Origin: an uncultured Mycoplasmatota bacterium
GTDB lineage: Bacteria > Bacillota_I > Bacilli_A > RF39 > UBA660
Assembly (NCBI GenBank): GCA_900552335.1
Contig: URZL01000019.1
Location: 1-8,221, forward strand
Length of the DNA stretch: 8,221 nucleotides
Reading direction: 5' to 3'
Shown here: piece by piece, positions 1 to 6,667 of the stretch
How the letters are laid out: each line of letters begins with the position of its first letter
Numbering within the stretch: the first letter of the stretch is position 1
The notes under the pieces: generated by a model
Databases searched by the model: none
Seen by the model: only the letters and a program-made list of their open reading frames with translations
Told to the model about the DNA's origin: nothing
Program-made: the position numbers and the translations under genes

Positions 1-51
1 TATGGAAATGACCACAGTCTTGGCGGTTTCCGTGTAGTATTAGCTTATTAA
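1..51 (+). CDS. C-terminal end of an unidentified protein, possibly SUMF1/formylglycine-generating-enzyme-like (5' truncated)
   Basis: An open frame enters from the left edge and runs for 16 codons to a TAA. It reads YGNDHSLGGFRVVLAY. A closing GFRVVL-type strand preceded by polar residues resembles the end of SUMF1/EgtB/PvdO-type (FGE-sulfatase fold) proteins, which often finish in GFR(V/C). That match rests on only a few residues and is tentative. A strong hairpin terminator begins seven bases after the stop, which supports this being a genuine gene end. The start, length and active site lie outside the window. Confidence 0.5.
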   Translation, partial: YGNDHSLGGFRVVLAY

Positions 52-57
52 TAAACA

Positions 58-89
58 AAAAAACAAGTATCTTTATTTACTTGTTTTTT
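58..89. terminator. Bidirectional intrinsic terminator between convergent genes
   Basis: A perfect 12-bp inverted repeat (58-69 AAAAAACAAGTA pairing with 78-89 TACTTGTTTTTT) encloses an 8-base loop. The run of T on the right arm terminates the rightward gene ending at 51, and the run of A on the left arm gives a U-tract for the leftward gene ending at 73. The right arm lies inside the last codons of the leftward gene, so the two genes share a very compact terminator. Confidence 0.85.
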
Positions 90-237
90 CTTTGTAACTA
101 TCACACATTGTAGTTTCTTTACATCCGCAACCATCACAATTGCAAACTTTAATTTTATCCAACTCACAACAATTTTCTTCACAATTACAATGTTCACAAT
201 CATGAACGTTACAATTAATTTTTTGATCCTTTTTCAT
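73..237 (-). CDS. Small cysteine-rich DUF1540-type protein, 54 aa
   Basis: This leftward frame encodes 54 residues from ATG (235-237) to TAA (73-75). It holds 11 cysteines, at 9, 14, 17, 19, 23, 24, 32, 34, 37, 39 and 45, or one residue in five. The layout INCNV-x2-C ... CC-x4-IKV ... TxxCDSY matches the DUF1540 pattern as I know it: CNV-x2-C near the N-terminus, a central cysteine before I-x-V, and a terminal T-x-C-x-(S/T)-(F/Y). Compared with typical members it has extra CxC and CxxC pairs in the middle. The start is supported by GGTGAT exactly three bases upstream (241-246), the same spacing as other leading genes here. There is no signal peptide or membrane segment, so it should be cytoplasmic. 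DUF1540 proteins are suspected metal binders with no firm function. Metal storage, buffering or sensing is inference. It is transcribed away from the dehydratase operon. Confidence 0.85.
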   Translation of the reverse strand: MKKDQKINCNVHDCEHCNCEENCCELDKIKVCNCDGCGCKETTMCDSYKEKTSK

Positions 238-246
238 TTTATCACC
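238..246 (-). promoter_or_regulatory. Ribosome binding site GGTGAT of the DUF1540-type gene
   Basis: On the minus strand GGTGAT (plus 241-246, ATCACC) lies three bases before the ATG. It pairs with the AUCACC of the 16S rRNA 3' end, and it decides both the reality and the start of this small gene. Confidence 0.75.
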
Positions 247-312
247 ATTTATATTCTGGATTTCATATCAAATATTATTCATAAAAATTCAAAAACTTCG
301 TATGGTTAAATA

Positions 313-318
313 GGTGAT
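313..318 (+). promoter_or_regulatory. Ribosome binding site GGTGAT of the dehydratase operon
   Basis: GGTGAT is followed by three bases and then the ATG at 322. This supports the chosen start of the first operon gene. Confidence 0.75.
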
Positions 319-321
319 CAT

Positions 322-1224
322 ATGAAAATTGGAATTCCTAGAGGATTATATTATTATCATTATAAAGATTTGTGGTTATCCTTTTTTAAAAGACTTGGAA
401 TTGATGTTGTAATTAGTGAAAAAACAACCAAAGATACTATCAAAAAAGGAATGCACTATAGTAATGATGAAATGTGTATTTCTTTAAAAGCTTATTTAGG
501 TCATGTTGTAAGTTTACAAGGAAAATGTGACTATGTTTTATTACCAAGAATTGAAAATTATGGCCTTAACAATCAAACTTGTACCAATTATTTAAGTACA
601 TATGACATTATTACCAATTTACTTGAAATTCCTGCTTTACACTATAATATATCGCTTACTAAAAATAAAACAGAAGAAAAAGAATTTTTAAAATGGTCAT
701 CCATCTTGAAAAAAAGTAAAAAAGAAATCAAAGAAGCTTATCATTTAGCTTGCTTAGATGCTATGAAAATTAGAAAAGCATTAGAAGAAAAAAATAGGCA
801 AAAATTAGATAGTAAAAAAATAAAAATTTTAATTGTGTCACATCCTTATAACATATTTGATTCTTATTTTGGAAAAAATATTATTCGTGTATTAGAAGAA
901 AACAATATAGAAATGATTTACTCTGAATATTTTAATACTACCAAAACCAATTTAAATTCTAATCAGTTATCACAAGGAAACTACTTTAAATATTCCAAAG
1001 AAGAAGTTGGATCTATTTTAGAATGTAAAGATAAAATAGATGGTATTTTATTTTTAACTGCTTTTCCTTGTGCATTAGATTCTTTAATTATTCCTTTAGT
1101 AATAAAAAAAATATCACTACCTTCTACCCATTTAATTATCGATGAAGAAAACAGTATGACAGGATTGATTACAAGGATAGAAAGTTTTATTGATATTATA
1201 GAAAGGAATAAAATTCATGGATAA
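322..1224 (+). CDS. 2-hydroxyacyl-CoA dehydratase superfamily subunit, DUF2229 (acyl-CoA dehydratase activase-related) type
   Basis: This 300-residue protein opens with MKIGIPRGLYYYHY, followed by LWLSFFKRLGIDVV and a T-T-K segment, the hallmark start of DUF2229 proteins. Such proteins occur alone or inside very large activase/dehydratase fusions. Three cysteines stand out: C52 (EMCISLKAYLGH), C87 (NQTCTNYL) and C250 (FPCALDS). They are probable ligands of an iron-sulfur cluster. A second Rossmann-like half begins near residue 168 (LIVSHPYNIFD), and the end carries a DEENSMTGLITRIESF segment. The same landmarks recur in the next gene, so the two are probably partner subunits. No signal peptide or membrane helix is seen, so it is likely cytoplasmic. 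It overlaps the next gene by 8 bases and begins the operon. The family relation is clear to me, but the reaction is unknown. It could be a dehydratase-like or a double-cubane-type reductase subunit. Confidence 0.85.
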   Translation: MKIGIPRGLYYYHYKDLWLSFFKRLGIDVVISEKTTKDTIKKGMHYSNDEMCISLKAYLGHVVSLQGKCDYVLLPRIENYGLNNQTCTNYLSTYDIITNLLEIPALHYNISLTKNKTEEKEFLKWSSILKKSKKEIKEAYHLACLDAMKIRKALEEKNRQKLDSKKIKILIVSHPYNIFDSYFGKNIIRVLEENNIEMIYSEYFNTTKTNLNSNQLSQGNYFKYSKEEVGSILECKDKIDGILFLTAFPCALDSLIIPLVIKKISLPSTHLIIDEENSMTGLITRIESFIDIIERNKIHG

Positions 1225-2278
1225 AATAGCAATCCCTTTAATGGGAAACTACGAAGTACCTGCCGTTTATTTTCTAAAACATATTTTAGGAAAAGAAGTA
1301 GTGAAAACACCTAAAATAACAAAAAAAACAATGGAACTCGGAACTAAAAATAGTCCAGAATTTGTATGTACTCCTTTTAAATATACACTGGGATCTTTTA
1401 TAGAAGCATTAGAAAATGGTGCGAATATACTAGTACAAGCGGGTGGAGGATGTAGATATGGTTATTATTATGCTTTGCAAGAACAAATTTTAAAAGATTT
1501 GGGATATAAATTTACTCTTATTAATTTAGTAAGTAAAGGAAAAATAAATATCAAAAAAATCATTCAAGAATTTCAAAAAGTAAATCCAAAATTATCAATG
1601 TTCAAAATGTTGTACTATGGTTTTATTGCCAAAAAAATGGTTGATTATATGGATTCTTTAGAAGATTACATGAGACATAATATGGGATTTGAAATAAAAC
1701 CTAAAATGGGAAAGTACTATAAAAAAATGTTAAAAGAACTAGAACATACAAAAGGATACTTTGATTTAAAAAGAATTTATCGAAAATATTCTAAAAAAAT
1801 CAAAAATGTCAAATGTATAAAACCTAAAAATAGAATCAAAATTGGTATCATAGGGGAATTATATACTGTGATGGAACCTTTTAGTAATTATGAATTAGAA
1901 AAAAAATTAATGGAAAATCATGTAGATATTACAAGGTTTACAAATGTACAATATCTTGTTTTTAAAAAACACAAAAAAATAAAAAAATTAATGAAATATG
2001 CGAAAGAATATGTAACCTATAAAATGGGTGCGGATGCGAGTGATAATATAGCTCGAATGAAATATTTTTGTGAAAATAAATATGATGCTGTAATTCATAT
2101 GAAGTCAACATTCTGTACACCAGAAATTGGTGTTATGCCAATCTTAGAAAAGATGAGTGAAGAATATAAAGTTCCCATTATATTTTTTTCTTTTGATGCT
2201 CAAACAAGTACTACTGGCATTCAAACTAGATTGGAAGCTTTATTAGATATGATAGAAATGAGGAAGAAATATGAATAA
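1217..2278 (+). CDS. 2-hydroxyacyl-CoA dehydratase (HgdB-like) superfamily protein
   Basis: This 353-residue protein resembles the D-component (HgdB) family and the stand-alone 2-hydroxyacyl-CoA dehydratase proteins that accompany an activase. Visible landmarks are a start MDKIAIPLMGNYEV, C51 in EFVCTPFKYTLGS, C79 in a GGGCRYGYY loop, a second half beginning near residue 210 (KIGIIGELYTVMEPF), C300 in STFCTPEIG, and the closing segment FFSFDAQTSTTGIQTRLEAL. C51, C79 and C300 are the likely cluster ligands; C200 and C285 have no counterpart in the preceding gene. The middle (about 125-200) is a lysine- and tyrosine-rich helical insert, longer than in the upstream paralogue. Its ATG lies in ATGGATAA, overlapping the upstream stop, with AAAGGA at 1202-1207 as ribosome site, so translation is probably coupled. 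Full HgdA and HgdB subunits are longer, and the true substrate is unknown. Confidence 0.85.
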   Translation: MDKIAIPLMGNYEVPAVYFLKHILGKEVVKTPKITKKTMELGTKNSPEFVCTPFKYTLGSFIEALENGANILVQAGGGCRYGYYYALQEQILKDLGYKFTLINLVSKGKINIKKIIQEFQKVNPKLSMFKMLYYGFIAKKMVDYMDSLEDYMRHNMGFEIKPKMGKYYKKMLKELEHTKGYFDLKRIYRKYSKKIKNVKCIKPKNRIKIGIIGELYTVMEPFSNYELEKKLMENHVDITRFTNVQYLVFKKHKKIKKLMKYAKEYVTYKMGADASDNIARMKYFCENKYDAVIHMKSTFCTPEIGVMPILEKMSEEYKVPIIFFSFDAQTSTTGIQTRLEALLDMIEMRKKYE

Positions 2279-3218
2279 GCCAAAATGTTATATAGGAATT
2301 GACATTGGTTCTATTTCAACAAAAGGTGTTATCATTAACGAACAAAATGAAATTATGGATTCCATTTATATTGAGACAGAGGCAAACCCGATTAAAGCAT
2401 CTAAAAAAGTAGCAGAATATTTAAAAGAAAAAGCCCAAAACTATCAAATAAAAGGAATAGGTACAACAGGGAGTGCTCGTAAATTAATTGGTTTAATGCT
2501 AGATGCCAATATTATCAAAAATGAAATAACAGCTCATGCAATTGGGACCATGAACTTATATCCAGAAGTATCTACTATCTTAGAAATAGGTGGGCAGGAT
2601 TCTAAAATTATTTTAATGGAAAATGGTATGATAAAGGATTATGCAATGAATACTTTATGTGCTGCAGGAACAGGTGCCTTTCTATCTAGTCAAGCAAAAA
2701 GGTTGCATATTCCAATAGAAGAATTTGGAACGTATGCATTAAAAAGTACCAATCCTGTTAATATAGCAGCTCGTTGTACTGTTTTTGCCGAATCAGACTT
2801 AATTCATAAAGCTCAAATGGGATATCCAAAAGAAGATATTATAGCAGGCCTTTGTAAAAGTATTGTGCTTAATTATTTGAACAATGTTGCTCGTGGTAAA
2901 AAAATAAAAGATAAAGTTGTTTTTCAAGGTGGTGTTTCTAAAAATATAGGCGTTCAAAAATATTTTAAAGAAGTCTTACAAAAAGATATCATTGTAGATA
3001 AAAATGGGCATTTAATGGGAGCCTATGGAATTGCTATTTTATCTCATCATTATGAAACAGATAAAGTATATGACTTCAACTTAAAAGAACTTTCTTTTCA
3101 AACAAAAGGATTGGAATGTAATGGTTGTTCTAATCATTGTGAAATTGTAAAAATTTATAAAAATGATGCCTTAGTAGAAGCACTTGGCAGTAGATGTGGT
3201 AGAACCTTTCACGATTAA
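2271..3218 (+). CDS. HgdC-type ATP-dependent acyl-CoA dehydratase activase with cysteine-rich tail
   Basis: This 315-residue protein belongs to the BcrA/BadF/BzdF/HgdC ASKHA ATPase family. It shows the phosphate-1 loop GIDIGSISTKG (residues 9-19), GTTGSAR, LEIGGQDSK, and the adenosine motif FQGGVSKN. C130 (NTLCAAGTG) and C169 (AARCTVFAE) sit 39 residues apart, as do Cys127 and Cys166 of Acidaminococcus HgdC, which bind one [4Fe-4S] cluster between two monomers. In that family ATP hydrolysis drives one very low-potential electron into the dehydratase partner. The two preceding genes should be that partner. The C-terminus extends past the ATPase core with C283-x2-C286-x3-C290 and C309, a tail also seen on activase domains of the large fused proteins. 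ATGAATAA overlaps the upstream stop by 8 bases, and GAGGA (2260-2264) serves as ribosome site. No terminator follows, so readthrough into topA is possible. Confidence 0.92.
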   Translation: MNKPKCYIGIDIGSISTKGVIINEQNEIMDSIYIETEANPIKASKKVAEYLKEKAQNYQIKGIGTTGSARKLIGLMLDANIIKNEITAHAIGTMNLYPEVSTILEIGGQDSKIILMENGMIKDYAMNTLCAAGTGAFLSSQAKRLHIPIEEFGTYALKSTNPVNIAARCTVFAESDLIHKAQMGYPKEDIIAGLCKSIVLNYLNNVARGKKIKDKVVFQGGVSKNIGVQKYFKEVLQKDIIVDKNGHLMGAYGIAILSHHYETDKVYDFNLKELSFQTKGLECNGCSNHCEIVKIYKNDALVEALGSRCGRTFHD

Positions 3219-3226
3219 AAAATTGG

Positions 3227-3255
3227 TTGACAATCTACTTTTTATAGTGTATAAA
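3227..3255 (+). promoter_or_regulatory. Sigma-A-type promoter of topA
   Basis: TTGACA (3227-3232) and TATAAA (3250-3255) are separated by 17 bases. The expected transcript start, near 3262, gives a leader of about 18 bases. The -35 begins nine bases after the activase stop codon, so topA can be expressed independently of the operon upstream. Confidence 0.85.
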
Positions 3256-3268
3256 AGATAGAGAAACG

Positions 3269-3276
3269 GGAGTGAT
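3269..3276 (+). promoter_or_regulatory. Ribosome binding site that fixes the TTG start of topA
   Basis: GGAGTGAT ends three bases before the TTG at 3280, the same spacing as the GGTGAT sites of other genes in the window. The protein from this TTG begins (M)KKLVIVESPAK, the expected TopA N-terminus. No in-frame ATG offers a better start. Confidence 0.8.
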
Positions 3277-3279
3277 ACT

Positions 3280-5298
3280 TTGAAAAAATTAGTAATTGTG
3301 GAATCGCCAGCAAAAGTAAAAACAATATCAAAATATTTAGGAAATGATTTTTTAGTCGCTTCATCAAAAGGTCATATTAGAGATTTATCAACAAAAGGTA
3401 AATATGGCTTAGGAGTTGATATTGAAGATCATTTTAAACCAAATTATGTCACAATAAAAGGCAAAAGCAAAGTGGTAACAGAATTAAAAAAAGATGTAAA
3501 AAAAGCAGATTTTGTTTATCTAGCAACCGATCCCGATCGTGAAGGAGAAGCAATCAGTTATCATTTATACGAAGTTTTAGGATTAGATGAAAATCATTAT
3601 GACCGTGTTGTTTTTAATGAAATTACAAAAAATGCTGTTACAGAAGCTTTTCATCATCCAAGAAAAATTGATATTAATTTAGTAGAATCACAAGAAGCTA
3701 GAAGAATCTTAGATCGTATTATAGGATTTCGTTTGTCAAAATTAATTCAGTCAAAAACAGACGGAACATCAGCAGGTAGAGTACAGAGTGTAGCTTTAAA
3801 ATTAATTGTAGAAAGAGAAGAAGAAATTCAGGCTTTTCAAGAAGAAGAATATTATACCATTAAAGCTATTTTTCCTGATTTTGAAGCAGATCTTGTAAAA
3901 TTTAAAACAAAAAAAATAGAAATTAAATCGGAATTAGAAGCAAATGATATTTTAAATAAATTATCTAAATCATTTGAAATAGAAGATATTGAAAAGAAAG
4001 AAAAAAGTAAAAAAGCACCACTTCCATTTATTACAAGTACCCTTCAACAAGCAGCTGGAAACAAATTAGGTATGAATGCGAAAAAAACAATGAGTATTGC
4101 TCAAAAATTATATGAAGGTGTAGATTTAGGAGAGGAAACAGTTGGTTTAATTACCTATATGCGTACAGATTCTACTCGTTTATCACACGATTTCATTAAA
4201 GAGGCAGAATCTTATATTGAAGCTAAATATGGAAAAGAATATAAAGGAAGTGTTCGCCAAAAAAATAGTGAATTTTCTCAAGATGCTCATGAAGCCATTC
4301 GTCCAACTAGTATCAAAAGAGATCCCCTTAGCATGAAACCATTTTTAACACCAGATGAATATAAATTATATCGAATCATTTATTACCGAGCATTGGCTTC
4401 TTTAATGAGCAGCGCTAAAACATTAAATACAGGTATAACTTTAAATAATAATGATTATAAATTCAAGGTAAATGGTCAAACTTTGGTATTTAAAGGTTAT
4501 TTAGAGGTTTATGGAGATTATGAAACACTTACTGAAACAGAACTTCCACCGTTTGATACTTATCAAAGTAATGTTTTAGTATCAACCGATATTGTGAAAG
4601 AACAACATTTTACAGAACCACCTAGTAGATATACAGAACCTAAGTTAGTAGCAGCATTAGAAGAATTAGGAATTGGTAGACCTAGTACATATGCTCAAAT
4701 TGTAGATAATATTCGTACAAGACATTATGTTGAAGTAGTTGATAAAAAATTTGTTCCAACAGAAGTAGGAATAGAAGTTACTAAAAAATTACAAGAATTT
4801 TTTAGTCATATTATCAATGTAGAATATACCGCTAATATGGAAACAGATTTGGATAAAATAGCCGAAGGAAAAGAAGTATGGTATGAAGTTCTAGAACACT
4901 TTTATCAAGATTTTGAGCCTTCTATTCAAGAAGCATTTACCAAAATGGAAAAGAAAGAAGCGGAAAAAACAGGAGAATCTTGTCCAGAATGTGGTAATCC
5001 ACTAGTCATTCGAAAAGGAAAATATGGTTCTTTTGTAGCTTGTAGTAATTTTCCTGCTTGTAAATATATTAAAAATGACAGAAAAGAAACAGAAATATGT
5101 GATTGCCCTAATTGTGATGGCAAAATTATTGAAAAAAGAAGCAAAAGAGGAAAAATCTTTTATGGATGTAATCAATATCCAACTTGTAAAACAGCTTATT
5201 GGGATAAACCAACTGGTGAAAAATGTCCAGAGTGTGGTAGTCTGTTAACAGAGAAAAAAAATAAAATAAAATGTAGTAATTGTGACTACGAAAAATAA
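3280..5298 (+). CDS. topA: DNA topoisomerase I (type IA, omega protein)
   Basis: TopA relaxes negative supercoils by cutting one strand through a 5'-phosphotyrosine link and passing the other strand. The 672-residue length is close to Bacillus TopA (about 690). The N-terminal TOPRIM domain shows VIVESPAK with E8, and the acidic D84-P-D86-R-E motif that binds magnesium. The catalytic tyrosine is Y293 in LITYMRTDS, with the conserved arginine R295 next to it. EPPSRYTEPKLV and the GIGRPSTYA motif further on are also typical of the family. Three C-terminal zinc fingers follow, with cysteines 568/571/588/594, 607 or 609/612/630/636 and 649/652/665/668. The last one is compact (CxxC ... CxxC) and ends the protein. 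Translation starts at TTG. It has its own promoter and terminator and so forms a single-gene unit. The frequent neighbour dprA is not seen next to it here. Confidence 0.98.
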   Translation: MKKLVIVESPAKVKTISKYLGNDFLVASSKGHIRDLSTKGKYGLGVDIEDHFKPNYVTIKGKSKVVTELKKDVKKADFVYLATDPDREGEAISYHLYEVLGLDENHYDRVVFNEITKNAVTEAFHHPRKIDINLVESQEARRILDRIIGFRLSKLIQSKTDGTSAGRVQSVALKLIVEREEEIQAFQEEEYYTIKAIFPDFEADLVKFKTKKIEIKSELEANDILNKLSKSFEIEDIEKKEKSKKAPLPFITSTLQQAAGNKLGMNAKKTMSIAQKLYEGVDLGEETVGLITYMRTDSTRLSHDFIKEAESYIEAKYGKEYKGSVRQKNSEFSQDAHEAIRPTSIKRDPLSMKPFLTPDEYKLYRIIYYRALASLMSSAKTLNTGITLNNNDYKFKVNGQTLVFKGYLEVYGDYETLTETELPPFDTYQSNVLVSTDIVKEQHFTEPPSRYTEPKLVAALEELGIGRPSTYAQIVDNIRTRHYVEVVDKKFVPTEVGIEVTKKLQEFFSHIINVEYTANMETDLDKIAEGKEVWYEVLEHFYQDFEPSIQEAFTKMEKKEAEKTGESCPECGNPLVIRKGKYGSFVACSNFPACKYIKNDRKETEICDCPNCDGKIIEKRSKRGKIFYGCNQYPTCKTAYWDKPTGEKCPECGSLLTEKKNKIKCSNCDYEK

Positions 5299-5307
5299 TA
5301 AAAATTG

Positions 5308-5336
5308 AATAGAACTAATTCGGTTCTATTTTTTTC
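5308..5336 (+). terminator. Intrinsic terminator of topA
   Basis: The stem AATAGAAC (5308-5315) pairs with GTTCTATT (5323-5330) around a 7-base loop and runs into T-rich sequence (5329-5335). It starts ten bases after the topA stop. Confidence 0.88.
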
Positions 5337-5433
5337 TTTTTCCCATATATTAGTAGTAAAAGCAAAGAAAAATAAATACAAATATTTACATAATCTTTAA
5401 AATGTGCTAACCTTAATGTAAGGAGGAAGATAT
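5337..5433 (+). promoter_or_regulatory. Upstream region of the zinc-ribbon operon with a strong ribosome site and weak promoter candidates
   Basis: Between the topA terminator and the ATG at 5434 a promoter is expected but is not clear. TTTACA (5385-5390) is followed after 17 bases by the poor -10 TAACCT (5408-5413), which does carry an extended TG. CATAAT (5389-5394) resembles a -10 but lacks a -35. The ribosome site AGGAGG (5421-5426), seven bases from the ATG, is strong and classical, unlike the GGTGAT type elsewhere. No riboswitch fold was apparent. Confidence 0.4.
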
Positions 5434-6654
5434 ATGTTTTGTGGTGAATGTGGAACAAAAAATAAAAGTGGTGCTCAATTTTGTGAAAACTGTGGGGCAA
5501 AATTACAAACACCTAAAAAAGAAGTCGCAGTAAAAGAAAAAAAGCCAATGACACAAAAACAAAAGATGACAGCAGGAATTATTGCAGTTGTAGCTGTTCT
5601 TGTAATTGGGTTATTTGTTTTTCTAGGTAATTTAACTAGTCCAAAAACAATTGCAGAAAAATTATTTAAGGCATCTGTAGATTATGATTTTGATACCATT
5701 TATGGATATTTAGATGTGGAAGATAGTAACTTTACATCGAAAGAAATGTTTAAAAAAGTAATGGCAAAAGATGCAGATGAAGATAATAAACCTGTTTTGG
5801 TAAATTATACAGTTGGTAATTCTGTGTTATCAGATGATAAAATGTCAACAACAGTAACTATTACTTATATGTTAAAAGATGAAGACGAATCTGATACAAT
5901 GGATATTAAATTAGTTAAATCAAAAGATAAAAAATGGTTATTCTTTGATAATTGGAAAGTAAATGTTAATGGAGTATCTGTTACAAAAAATTATGAAATC
6001 AAAGTTTTAAAAGGTTCAAAAGTAAAATTAGAAGATATTGAATTAACTCAACAATATTTAGATAGTGAAAAATCATCTTCTGATTATGATGTTTATGTAA
6101 TTCCATCTATTTTTGAAGCTAAATATGATATTGCTGTTACTTTGCCAATGGGAGTAGAGTCAAAAGATACAATACGTGTTTATGATGGATCAAAATATAC
6201 CTATCGTTTATCTTTAAGTGACTTAAGTGATGAAGTAAAAGAAAATTTAAAAACAGCTTCTAAAACAAGTTTACAAACATTATATGATGGTGTAAAAGAT
6301 GGAAAAAGTTTTGATGATATTTCTTCTTCATTTACATATGATAATGCTGATTTATCTAAATTAAAGAAAGCATATAGTAATCTTGTAAGTGGTATTGGAA
6401 CATCTCAAAAATTAACATCTATTACATTTAAAGAAATTACACTAAGTAGTTTAGATATTGATTCAAATGGAAAATTAGAAGTATATCTAAAAGCTACATT
6501 TGATTATTCCATCTCTTATGAATCTGGTGATGAAACAAAGACTCATGATAGTGATGATTATGATTATGTTTATTTAACATTTGATTATGTGGATGGAACT
6601 TATCATTTAGTCAATGCATCAAGTTTAAATACATATTTTTCAAGATATTATTAG
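5434..6654 (+). CDS. TcaA-like zinc-ribbon membrane protein
   Basis: This 406-residue protein begins with a short zinc ribbon, C3-x2-C6 and C17-x2-C20 (FCGECG ... FCENCG). A basic linker (about 28-44) and a single membrane helix (about 46-65) follow. The remaining 340 residues should lie outside the cell. They begin TSPKTIAEKLFKASVDYDFDTIY and are rich in Asp, Ser, Lys and beta-prone stretches. Ribbon, helix and outer repeats of mixed alpha/beta domains is the layout of staphylococcal TcaA and Bacillus YvbJ-type proteins, which are linked to cell-envelope stress and glycopeptide response. The outer part near residues 200-270 (SDYDVYVIPSIFEAKYDIAV) fits the TcaA-type immunoglobulin-like repeats only loosely. 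A sensing or envelope role is inference. The ribosome site AGGAGG is strong. The next gene starts 13 bases after its stop and also encodes a zinc-ribbon membrane protein, so the two are probably cotranscribed. Confidence 0.8.
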   Translation: MFCGECGTKNKSGAQFCENCGAKLQTPKKEVAVKEKKPMTQKQKMTAGIIAVVAVLVIGLFVFLGNLTSPKTIAEKLFKASVDYDFDTIYGYLDVEDSNFTSKEMFKKVMAKDADEDNKPVLVNYTVGNSVLSDDKMSTTVTITYMLKDEDESDTMDIKLVKSKDKKWLFFDNWKVNVNGVSVTKNYEIKVLKGSKVKLEDIELTQQYLDSEKSSSDYDVYVIPSIFEAKYDIAVTLPMGVESKDTIRVYDGSKYTYRLSLSDLSDEVKENLKTASKTSLQTLYDGVKDGKSFDDISSSFTYDNADLSKLKKAYSNLVSGIGTSQKLTSITFKEITLSSLDIDSNGKLEVYLKATFDYSISYESGDETKTHDSDDYDYVYLTFDYVDGTYHLVNASSLNTYFSRYY

Positions 6655-6667
6655 GAAGAGGGATATT

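Larger units (their letters stand above)
238..321. promoter_or_regulatory. Divergent intergenic region with weak promoter candidates
   Basis: These 84 A+T-rich bases must hold the start signals of both the leftward DUF1540-type gene and the rightward dehydratase-like operon. For the leftward gene the best candidate is an extended -10, TGATATGAA on the minus strand (plus 262-270), with TTGAAT (plus 287-292) 19 bases upstream. For the rightward operon TATTAT at 273-278 resembles a -10 but has no good -35 partner. I see no convincing operator or riboswitch. Confidence 0.35.

Noticed and set aside
303..311. Extended -10-like TGGTTAAAT before the dehydratase operon
   Set aside because: Transcription would start at or after the ribosome site GGTGAT (313-318), removing it from the mRNA.
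322..3218. Classical 2-hydroxyglutaryl-CoA dehydratase (hgdCAB) of glutamate fermentation
   Set aside because: The gene order, the short lengths of both putative subunits, the DUF2229-type first gene and the lack of accompanying CoA-transferase or dehydrogenase genes argue against naming it so.
4926..5144. Leftward open frame of 72 codons inside the topA zinc-finger region
   Set aside because: It is antisense to well-conserved TopA cysteine fingers, has no ribosome site and its product resembles nothing known; it is a shadow frame.
5337..5433. Possible riboswitch or small RNA upstream of the TcaA-like gene
   Set aside because: The stretch is short and A-rich, and I could not find stable conserved-looking stems beyond the topA terminator.
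5315..5512. Leftward open frame of 65 codons across the topA terminator and the start of the TcaA-like gene
   Set aside because: It covers a terminator, a Shine-Dalgarno sequence and coding sequence on the other strand. Its composition (many Phe, Leu, His) follows from the A-rich plus strand.
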